From assembly GCA_937920115.1 (NCBI GenBank), contig CALGVF010000006.1, positions 1-5,614 of the forward strand: a stretch of DNA of 5,614 nt, given 5' to 3'. Under the pieces are notes generated by a model that did not search any database, was not told the origin of the DNA, and worked only from the letters and a program-made list of their open reading frames with translations. This DNA comes from an uncultured Clostridia bacterium (GTDB lineage: Bacteria; Bacillota; Clostridia; Christensenellales; Borkfalkiaceae). Positions 1 to 5,614 of this stretch are shown here, in pieces. Within the stretch, counting starts at the first letter, position 1, and the number at the start of each line of letters is the position of its first letter. The position numbers and the translations under genes are program-made.

Positions 1-207
1 GGTCGACGACTTTGAATAGTCGTAACCGAGCCATATTCTCCTTGCGTTGCTGTCTCCGTCGGGCAGAACTCTCTGAACGTTTACAGCGAGTTTTTTGCCG
101 CCGTCGAAGTCTTCGAGAGCAACGTTACCGCCCCACTCGACCCATCTCGTAACCTTTTCGAAACCGGAAGCCGCCATCGGGTTTTCAAAATCGAAAACGG
201 TGTATTT
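1..207 (-). repeat. Beta-rich FE-opening module, copy 2, cut by window edge (residues 697-765)
   Basis: After the second helical segment the protein reads YKYTVFDFENP, then a Trp-rich stretch (TRWVEWGGNV), DFDGGKKLAVNV and RRIWLGYDYS. The order of opening FE motif, a Gly-Lys-Lys turn, a beta strand and a Tyr-Ser pair parallels copy 1, so I read it as a diverged second module of the same general type. Only its first half is visible. Confidence 0.4.
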
Positions 208-2295
208 GTATTTTAAAAGCGTGGACTTCTTAGCCTCTTCGATAACCTTGCTTTCCTCTTTCGTAAGCGGCGTAACTGTCTTTAAAACGCCGTACTGATT
301 GGAAAGGTCGAGAATTATCTCGTTTTCCTTATCTGTCGATTCGCCGTTTTTAAGCGAATTTACGATACTTTTGAACACCTCGGAAACCTTTGCCGAACGG
401 GCGATAATATCGTCGTAAACGTTCGTATCGCTTTCTCTCATAAGATTCTGCTTGTACGTCGGCATATTCTCGTAAGAACTTATGAAGTAAATCGCTTCTC
501 TTATCGTGTTTTCGGTAATGTCGTTACCCTTTACGATGTAATCGTTTTTAAGAACGAGGTTCAGATAGTCTTCGTCTACCGTCCTCGCGAGTACCATATC
601 GGAAAGAGTGACCGTCGATTTCTCGGAAACCTTAACGTAAGCCGCCGCTTCGTATTCGTCTTTGGAAAGCGTGATTACCGCCGCCGTGGGCGATATGGTC
701 ACGGACTTTATTTTTTCGTTCGCAAGGTTATAAAATTCGAATTCCGAGTTCTTGTCGGCGACAGCCGAGAACATAACCTGTTGCGAAACGTTTATTTCGT
801 CAAACGCCTTTTTAAGCGTTACTTTCGCCGAATTATCGCCGAATTTTAAAACGTATTTTCCGTCTGTTGCGTCAACTTCGACATTTCCGTCTTTCGCGTA
901 CTTGTCGCTCGTCAAAGCGGACTCGTAGGTATTCTCTCTCGAAAGAGCGTTCGAAAATATAGTCGAAACGGAAACCTTGGCGGCGTTCGTTTCGCCCGTC
1001 TTATAATCGAACTCGAACGACATAACGTTGCCCGACTCTACGAGATTAGTCATAGGAAGTTCCGCGTCTACGGTTTCGCCCGCTTTCACGGTAACGCAAT
1101 CGACAGAGCCGTTGAATTTAATAGTCACGTTCTTATCCGAGTCGTTTTTCACGGTAAACGCAACGTAATCGTAGTTGCTTACGATAATCGTGGAAGTGAA
1201 CAGCGACACGTCGAATTTTAACGTTTCGTCCTTTGCCGTTTCGCTTTCCGTCTCTTTATCCTTGAATCCGCTGAACGTAAATTCAGTCCCGCCGACTCCC
1301 TCTCCGAAAGCGTTTCCGCTAAACGCCGCGGACGTATTCGCCGTTTCGCCCACCTGCAACACGCCGTAATTTTCCGAAAGGAACACGTGAGCGGTATGGT
1401 TGTTGCCGCCGCTGAAACTCTTGTAATCGAAAAATCTCTTCAACGCCTTGTCGTATTTGTCGCGATACTCGTATACAGCCGAGCGGCACGCTTCGTCGAG
1501 TTGCGAATAATACCCGTAAGCCGTAAGCAACGCGTCGGAATCGACGCTGCTCATATTGCCGAGTTCGTTTACTTTATCGACGTACTTCAACGCCGTTTTC
1601 TGAGTTTCGGTGAGTTCTTTTTCGCCGACGGTAGCCTTAAAGTCGTCTATATAATAATCGCTCGGCTCGGAAGTCGGGACAAACTCTATACAGAACGCCT
1701 TTATTTCGTCTTTTCTGAATCTGATTAAAATCGGATCGAGTTCGAAATCATAGTCGTTCCACCCTTTTTTAAGTTCCGCGTTTTGTTCGTAAACCTCTTC
1801 TTTTCCCGAAGCGATATAAAGTTTTATCTTTTCGTCATTTTCGGAAGGGTTATAAACGCTCACCGAAAACTTCGCGAGCCTGTCTATCGGAATATCCGAA
1901 TAGTCCGAATGTTCGGGATAAAAGGCGATAGTCGGCTTTTTGCCCGCCTCGAAATGGTATTTTAAACTGCCTTCGCCCGTTTTCGCGAACGCTTTGTCTT
2001 TTACGATCGAAATACTGCCGTACATATCGAGAATATCCGAAATATACGGGCGAACGTTATACAAGTCTCTTTCGCTCTCGAAACCGAGCAACTCGTACTC
2101 GCCGTTTTCATATACAGGGGCGGTAGACTCGCTACTCTGCTCCGTACTCTCGTTTTTAGCCGATTCTACGCTTTCGGTACCGACCGAAGACGAGCCGTCG
2201 CCGCTTTCGCCGCCGTTTTTGCACGCGGTGACGAAAAATACGGTCGATATAATCGCGAGGACGGATATGAGAAGAATTTTAATCTTTTTCATCAT
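1..2295 (-). CDS. Large modular lipoprotein with carbohydrate-binding-like modules, 3' end missing
   Basis: The reading frame is open for 765 codons from the ATG at 2295 to the left edge with no stop, so the C-terminus is missing. Residues 1-25 form a lipoprotein signal: Met-Met-Lys-Lys, a hydrophobic stretch, then lipobox Val-Thr-Ala-Cys25. A Ser/Glu/Gly-rich linker (about 26-60) follows, which suggests a surface-anchored protein. Further on I see a beta-rich module at about 66-225 that opens with GFESE and ends in YYIDDFKATV, a pattern common in galactose-binding-like (jelly-roll) modules. Next come a helical segment (226-292), beta-rich modules (about 303-450 and 455-572), a second helical stretch (573-697), and a module opening FDFEN at 703 that is cut off. 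No catalytic motif is recognisable. Glycan binding or scaffolding is inferred from module style and from the upstream glycosidase-like gene. The start overlaps the upstream stop by 4 bp; an alternative ATG one codon later (2292) is equally placed. A catalytic domain could lie in the missing part. Confidence 0.85.
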   Translation of the reverse strand, partial: MMKKIKILLISVLAIISTVFFVTACKNGGESGDGSSSVGTESVESAKNESTEQSSESTAPVYENGEYELLGFESERDLYNVRPYISDILDMYGSISIVKDKAFAKTGEGSLKYHFEAGKKPTIAFYPEHSDYSDIPIDRLAKFSVSVYNPSENDEKIKLYIASGKEEVYEQNAELKKGWNDYDFELDPILIRFRKDEIKAFCIEFVPTSEPSDYYIDDFKATVGEKELTETQKTALKYVDKVNELGNMSSVDSDALLTAYGYYSQLDEACRSAVYEYRDKYDKALKRFFDYKSFSGGNNHTAHVFLSENYGVLQVGETANTSAAFSGNAFGEGVGGTEFTFSGFKDKETESETAKDETLKFDVSLFTSTIIVSNYDYVAFTVKNDSDKNVTIKFNGSVDCVTVKAGETVDAELPMTNLVESGNVMSFEFDYKTGETNAAKVSVSTIFSNALSRENTYESALTSDKYAKDGNVEVDATDGKYVLKFGDNSAKVTLKKAFDEINVSQQVMFSAVADKNSEFEFYNLANEKIKSVTISPTAAVITLSKDEYEAAAYVKVSEKSTVTLSDMVLARTVDEDYLNLVLKNDYIVKGNDITENTIREAIYFISSYENMPTYKQNLMRESDTNVYDDIIARSAKVSEVFKSIVNSLKNGESTDKENEIILDLSNQYGVLKTVTPLTKEESKVIEEAKKSTLLKYKYTVFDFENPMAASGFEKVTRWVEWGGNVALEDFDGGKKLAVNVQRVLPDGDSNARRIWLGYDYSKSST
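1621..2100 (-). repeat. Beta-rich FE-opening module, copy 1 (residues 66-225)
   Basis: This module opens with EYELLGFESE, has a middle SLKYHFEAGKK followed by TIAFYPEHSDYSD, then KFSVSVYNPS, GWNDYDFEL, and a closing YYIDDFKATVG. The strand spacing and the YIDDF ending resemble galactose-binding-like jelly-roll modules that bind carbohydrates. A related opening returns at residue 703 of the same protein. The assignment is by pattern only. Confidence 0.5.
2221..2295 (-). other. Lipoprotein signal peptide and lipobox of the modular lipoprotein
   Basis: Codons 1-25 encode a short basic start (MMKKIK), a hydrophobic core (ILLISVLAIISTVFF) and the lipobox Val-Thr-Ala-Cys. This is a good match to the signal peptidase II consensus. 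The mature protein would begin with the lipidated Cys25 followed by KNGGESGD. Confidence 0.85.
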
Positions 2296-4853
2296 GCGTT
2301 CCCCCTTGCGTATTCCGCCCGAAGCGAGGTAATTTTCAGAATTCTGTCGTTCTGCAAATCGAAATCACCGTTTTTATTCTTCGCCACGTTCTGCATATAG
2401 ATATGCAACGTTCCGTCTGCGGAAAGCAAATCGTCGCCGTCGAGATTCATTCTTACCCGTCTCGACTTGCCTGCTTCGATATAGGTTGAACCGAGTTCGT
2501 ATACCGTTCCGTCAGATATGAGTTTAACGTACAAGTCTACCGCTTCGTCCGAGAGATTTTCAATCGTCATAACTACGTTATTCGCATTTTTTATTCCGCC
2601 CGTCTTTATGGAAACGCTCGGCGTGAAACTCATAGTTTTTATATCGTTCAAGCCCGAACCGAACAGTTTTCCTTTTAAAGTCGCGGAAATAGTCGTTCCG
2701 TCGCCGCTCGCTACGCTTCCGTCGGAAGCGGATACCTTGTCGGTAGCCGCAGATATATTCGCCGAGTCTCTCAATGCAAATTCGACTTCCGAATTCGCCG
2801 ATTTTACTTTAAGAACCCCTCCGCTCGTCTCGCTTACGAATACGTAGGCGTTATCGCCGATTTTCGTACCGTTTACGCTCTTTCCGTTAAGACTTAAAGA
2901 TGAAACGCTCGCGTAAACCTTAGTTACGGTCTTACCGTTCTCGTAAGTTTCCGTAAACATTATATCGTCGTCGTTTTGAAGGGCGATAATGCGTTCCGCA
3001 AGTTTATTTCTGACTTCCGCAAGTACGGAATCGTCGGTATTATATATAGCGGAATTGAAAAGGTCGGAATACAAATCTTCGACGTAATCGCTGAAATCGA
3101 GTTTTCCGAGATTGTATTTTTCGTAGTACTTTTCAAGTAGGTTTTCGTATACGCAGAGCATGTCGTAATCGTCCATCGAATCTCTGTACGCAACGAGTCT
3201 CAAAGACGGCAAAGGCTTACTGCTTCCGTAATATTTACCGGGGTATACGAGATACCCGTCGCCGTCCGCTCCCTCGTATCTCGAAGCGTCTTCGTACTGA
3301 TTTACATACTTGTACCACTCCAAGTTGTTGTGACCGTTAGTGGAAGCCCAATACAGATACCCGTCGATGCCGTAACATTTTTCCATCCAACCCGAAACTC
3401 TCGTTCCGAGGTTGTAGTCGTCGATATGGAAAGTCGGATAAGGATAGGTAGGTCCTACGCAGGTGTACGCCCATACTTCGGAATTTTTCTTTTCCGCTTC
3501 CGCGGCGTAATGCTCCGTTACTCTTCCGCTTCCGAACACGCTGAGATATGGACAGAAGTCCGCAGTATAATCGTCAACCCACTCGCTCATAAAGTTCACA
3601 TTGGTGAAAAGCGTGGGGATTTTCAATACCGAGTCCAAAACGTGTTCGGCAAACTCGTCGCCGTACCGCTCTCTGAGTTCGTCGAACTCGTCGTCATCTT
3701 TAAGTCTTTCGACTGCCAAAGCGAGCATTTGATCAACGTCGCCGCCGTCGGACAACATTCTCTCCGCGTTAGCCGCTCTGTTGTTCACTTCGTCTATGTC
3801 CGCCTCGTCGAGTTCGAAGGGGTAGAAATAGGCGTAGTCGATATACATATCGTCGGGCGTGCATATCTTCGCGAGAGCCGTAACGTATTTAAGACACTCT
3901 TCCGTCTCGTCCGTCGGAACTCCGCCCCTGTAAGCATTGAACGACGGCGGAAACTGATACGGAATGTACACCGAGTTATAGTTGAGATTGTCTTTCGTCC
4001 TCACTACCGATTCGAGCCAACTCTCGCCGTAAGCGTCGAAGTCGTTTCTCCTCTTGTTGTGAAGGCAAGTGTTTATCTTGTAATCGAGGAAAAAGTCGAT
4101 ATAATTGTTCACCACCTCGTCGGAAGTATCGAACTCGCCCCTTAAAAGCGAACTCTGATACATAACGAAACAGGACTTGAACGTTCTTCTACCCGTATAT
4201 TCGATATTCCACACGTTTACCGAGACGGGAATGTTCGTCTTTTCGCCGTCTATATCGAGTACGAAATTACCCGTATATAAACCGTCTTCCACGCCCGTGG
4301 AATCGAACTCGACGTAAATGCCCTGATTGTCGCCCTTTTTAACGGTATTTTCTCCGTAACTTTCGGAAATCGTCATAGGAAGAAGCATATCGGGGACGTA
4401 TTCGCCGATAGAATAAACGCCGTTGAAGTCGGTCTTTTTATTGACCTTGATATACTTTTGCTGATAAATATCCACATTGGACAGAGGAAACGCCTTCCCG
4501 TCCGCGGTTTTGAGTTCGCCGCTTCTGAGCGAAAAGGAATTTATATCCTTGCCCGCCGTAATGATTATCTGACCGCCCTCCGTTTCGCTTTTCATCATCG
4601 AAACGTTGATTTCGGAAGCGGTTACGGCATAAGTACTCTTGGAATCGGGGTCCTGACCTACTTTCGCGGTAGAATAAGTCCCCCATATCTCGTGTTCTTT
4701 CTCGACCGACGGAGACTCGGAAACGCTTTCGCTTCCGCGGCTTCCCGTATTTGAATTGTCGCCCGAATCACCGCCTTGTTTGCACGCCGCGGTCTGAAAC
4801 AGTAAAAGCGACGACAAAAGTCCGCACGCTATTATACGTAAAGATTTTTTCAC
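2292..4853 (-). CDS. GH123/DUF4091-like glycoside hydrolase lipoprotein
   Basis: Complete 853-residue protein with a GTG start at 4853, chosen because it begins a Lys-Lys plus hydrophobic signal peptide and has AGGGTG 7 nt upstream. The lipobox is Thr-Ala-Ala-Cys24, followed by a Gly/Ser linker to about residue 55. Residues 60-215 look like the beta-sandwich that precedes the barrel in GH123-type proteins (GIYVEFDSTG, then DGLYTGNFVLDI and VNVWNIE). Residues 225-565 fit a TIM barrel: the segment YFYPFELDEADID carries Asp349-Glu350, matching the adjacent Asp-Glu pair that GH123 enzymes use in substrate-assisted hydrolysis of beta-N-acetylgalactosaminides. Residues 533-566 carry the DUF4091 signature (GYLVYPG, then PLPSLRL, then RDSMDDYDML). 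A beta-rich tail, about 640-853, includes SLSLNGKSV. Family placement is fairly firm. Substrate is inferred only, since most DUF4091 proteins are uncharacterised. It likely acts outside the membrane on glycans whose products feed the transporter whose binding protein is encoded just upstream. Confidence 0.88.
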   Translation of the reverse strand: MKKSLRIIACGLLSSLLLFQTAACKQGGDSGDNSNTGSRGSESVSESPSVEKEHEIWGTYSTAKVGQDPDSKSTYAVTASEINVSMMKSETEGGQIIITAGKDINSFSLRSGELKTADGKAFPLSNVDIYQQKYIKVNKKTDFNGVYSIGEYVPDMLLPMTISESYGENTVKKGDNQGIYVEFDSTGVEDGLYTGNFVLDIDGEKTNIPVSVNVWNIEYTGRRTFKSCFVMYQSSLLRGEFDTSDEVVNNYIDFFLDYKINTCLHNKRRNDFDAYGESWLESVVRTKDNLNYNSVYIPYQFPPSFNAYRGGVPTDETEECLKYVTALAKICTPDDMYIDYAYFYPFELDEADIDEVNNRAANAERMLSDGGDVDQMLALAVERLKDDDEFDELRERYGDEFAEHVLDSVLKIPTLFTNVNFMSEWVDDYTADFCPYLSVFGSGRVTEHYAAEAEKKNSEVWAYTCVGPTYPYPTFHIDDYNLGTRVSGWMEKCYGIDGYLYWASTNGHNNLEWYKYVNQYEDASRYEGADGDGYLVYPGKYYGSSKPLPSLRLVAYRDSMDDYDMLCVYENLLEKYYEKYNLGKLDFSDYVEDLYSDLFNSAIYNTDDSVLAEVRNKLAERIIALQNDDDIMFTETYENGKTVTKVYASVSSLSLNGKSVNGTKIGDNAYVFVSETSGGVLKVKSANSEVEFALRDSANISAATDKVSASDGSVASGDGTTISATLKGKLFGSGLNDIKTMSFTPSVSIKTGGIKNANNVVMTIENLSDEAVDLYVKLISDGTVYELGSTYIEAGKSRRVRMNLDGDDLLSADGTLHIYMQNVAKNKNGDFDLQNDRILKITSLRAEYARGNA
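2301..2307 (-). promoter_or_regulatory. Ribosome binding site of the modular lipoprotein gene (AAGGGGG)
   Basis: AAGGGGG lies inside the last codons of the GH123-like gene, 5 nt before the ATG at 2295 and 8 nt before the in-frame ATG at 2292. Both spacings are workable, so the site does not decide which of the two adjacent Met codons is used. The overlap with the upstream coding end implies translational coupling. Confidence 0.7.
4782..4853 (-). other. Lipoprotein signal peptide and lipobox of the GH123-like protein
   Basis: Codons 1-24 encode MKKSLRI, a hydrophobic core with an internal Cys10, and Thr-Ala-Ala-Cys24. Threonine at -3 is less usual than leucine, but the Ala-Ala-Cys end and the following Gly/Ser linker make lipidation likely. 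Cys10 sits inside the hydrophobic core and is not a credible lipidation site. Confidence 0.78.
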
Positions 4854-4860
4854 TGTTTTA

Positions 4861-4866
4861 CACCCT
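4861..4866 (-). promoter_or_regulatory. Ribosome binding site of the GH123-like gene (AGGGTG)
   Basis: On the minus strand the sequence reads TAGGGTGTAAAACAGTG. The purine-rich AGGGTG lies 7 nt before the GTG start at 4853 and shares its first two bases with the TAG stop of the solute-binding protein gene. This supports GTG as the true start and suggests that ribosomes finishing the upstream gene could reinitiate here. Confidence 0.65.
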
Positions 4867-5614
4867 ATTTAATATTCTGATTGATACGAGCCCAATTATC
4901 CTTCATATAATTGCTGTTTGAATTGATTACCTGCTGAGCCGTAAGTTCGCCCTTATAGAAATTGTTGATAAAGCCGCTGACTCCGTTGAAGAGTTTGAAG
5001 TTTACCCCTCCGAGAGAGTACATTTTCGCGTTGGATGCGAATACGACTATTTCGTCTTTCTTGATTTTGTTTACTTCTTTTTGGAAATCGGAAATCGCTA
5101 TATCGCTGTATTTGCCGTTCGGGCTAAGATTGAAAGGTAAAGACGCCCCGTTTGTAGTTCTGTAATAGCAATCCAACCCTTTATCCGAGTACATATATTC
5201 GATAAAACTCTTGACTAAATCGGGATTTTTGGAAAGCGAAGAGCCGACCAAAGCATGACTCGAACCCTGAGCGACGTAATTGCATTTTCTCGCTTTTCTT
5301 ACTCTCGCAACGTCGGCGTCGGTAGCGTATGACGGCTTTTCGGTAACAGTTCCGTCTACATATTTGATAAGTTCGACGAGTTTCGCCTCTTTATTCGCCG
5401 CAGATTCGCTTCCGAAAGAAAGTTCGTTGGCAAGAGCGCTGATTATCGGCGTTTTGATATAGTCGATTCTCGAATCTTTATACTCTCCGCCCATTTCGAT
5501 TTCTATCCACGCTCCGTTTACGCAAAGAGCCGCCTGTCCTAAAAGGAAGTAACCCTGCATATCCGTGAACGCCAAATCGTTATCGTACTGATAACCGTTC
5601 GTTTTCTTTACGAT
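4865..5614 (-). CDS. ABC transporter extracellular solute-binding protein (family 1 type), 5' end missing
   Basis: The frame is open from the right edge and ends at TAG (4865-4867), giving the C-terminal 249 residues. An internal TTG at 5575 could be taken as a start, but the frame continues 13 codons further to the edge (IVKKTNGYQY...), and the protein would then lack a signal peptide and its N-terminal lobe, so I treat it as truncated by the window. Typical features of carbohydrate-type binding proteins are the segment YFLLGQAALCVNGAWIE (visible residues 22-38), KTPIISAL, the helix FIEYMYSDKGLDCYYRTTNG followed by ASLPF (137-161), and a C-terminal helical end NFYKGELTAQQVINSNSNY. Full-length members are usually about 400-550 residues, so roughly half is seen. 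Role: extracytoplasmic capture of a sugar or oligosaccharide for an ABC importer. No permease gene is in the window. The ligand cannot be told from sequence; neighbouring glycosidase-like genes favour a glycan-derived sugar. Confidence 0.87.
   Translation of the reverse strand: MVKKTNGYQYDNDLAFTDMQGYFLLGQAALCVNGAWIEIEMGGEYKDSRIDYIKTPIISALANELSFGSESAANKEAKLVELIKYVDGTVTEKPSYATDADVARVRKARKCNYVAQGSSHALVGSSLSKNPDLVKSFIEYMYSDKGLDCYYRTTNGASLPFNLSPNGKYSDIAISDFQKEVNKIKKDEIVVFASNAKMYSLGGVNFKLFNGVSGFINNFYKGELTAQQVINSNSNYMKDNWARINQNIK

Noticed and set aside
2290..2310. Possible terminator or promoter between the two lipoprotein genes
   Set aside because: The genes overlap, and there is no inverted repeat with a T-tract on the minus strand nor recognisable -35/-10 boxes.
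95..2332. Several plus-strand open frames of 60-130 codons
   Set aside because: All are antisense to the continuous minus-strand frame of the modular lipoprotein (the last also runs into the end of the GH123-like gene). That minus-strand frame has a good start, signal peptide and ribosome binding site; the plus-strand products are low-complexity shadows.
2960..3193. Minus-strand open frame of 77 codons within the GH123-like gene
   Set aside because: It is a different frame of the region encoding the DUF4091 signature and following helices. It is Thr/Ile/Ser-rich without domain features, so it is an out-of-frame shadow.
3330..4145. Open plus-strand frame of 271 codons
   Set aside because: It lies entirely antisense to the central GH123-like domain, whose family signatures are clear on the minus strand. 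The minus-strand gene favours TCG, CTC and CTT over TCA, TTA and CTA, which leaves few stops in the opposing frame. The translated product has no recognisable domain and no convincing ribosome binding site.
4865..5575. TTG at 5575 as the real start of the solute-binding protein
   Set aside because: The frame continues upstream to the window edge, no signal peptide follows the TTG, and the protein would lack its N-terminal lobe. It is far more likely that the window cuts the gene.
1..5614. CRISPR array, tRNA, rRNA, insertion sequence or attachment site
   Set aside because: No regularly spaced direct repeats, no cloverleaf-like or rRNA-like sequence, no terminal inverted repeats and no transposase or integrase motifs were seen; nearly every base is accounted for by the three coding regions.

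Overview
All coding capacity in this window is on the minus strand. It holds three consecutive genes in one transcriptional direction, read from high to low coordinates. First is the C-terminal part of an extracellular solute-binding protein (cut by the right edge). Next is a complete 853-residue lipoprotein resembling glycoside hydrolase family 123 / DUF4091 enzymes. Last is a large modular lipoprotein of unknown function, still open after 765 codons at the left edge. Both internal gene junctions are very tight (11 bp, then a 4-bp ATGA overlap), which suggests one polycistronic, translationally coupled unit. No gap is long enough for another gene, and I see no RNA gene, CRISPR array, mobile element, promoter or terminator.

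The organism is most likely a Gram-positive-type anaerobe of the Bacillota/Clostridia, perhaps a gut Christensenellales-like lineage. This is inferred from several features: two short lipoprotein signal peptides followed by Ser/Gly/Glu-rich linkers, a carbohydrate-type ABC binding protein next to surface glycosidase-like lipoproteins, purine-rich Shine-Dalgarno sequences, and GC content a little under 50% by eye. The lineage cannot be fixed without a database search.

Layout: 4865-5614 is the solute-binding protein fragment (visible residues are its C-terminal 249). 2292-4853 is the GH123-like lipoprotein, with a GTG start, lipobox cysteine 24, an N-terminal beta-sandwich, a TIM-barrel-like centre with an Asp349-Glu350 pair, a DUF4091 signature at 533-566 and a C-terminal beta-rich region. 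1-2295 is the modular lipoprotein, with lipobox cysteine 25, a carbohydrate-binding-like module, a helical segment, two further beta-rich modules, a second helical segment, and the start of what looks like a second copy of the first module where the window ends.

Proposed joint role (inference): a surface glycan-processing unit. The modular lipoprotein would hold a glycan or glycoconjugate at the cell surface, the GH123-like lipoprotein would cleave it (GH123 enzymes with known activity are beta-N-acetylgalactosaminidases), and the solute-binding protein would deliver released sugars to an ABC importer encoded outside the window. The two lipoproteins share a leader/linker pattern and at least one beta-sandwich segment, so they may have evolved together.
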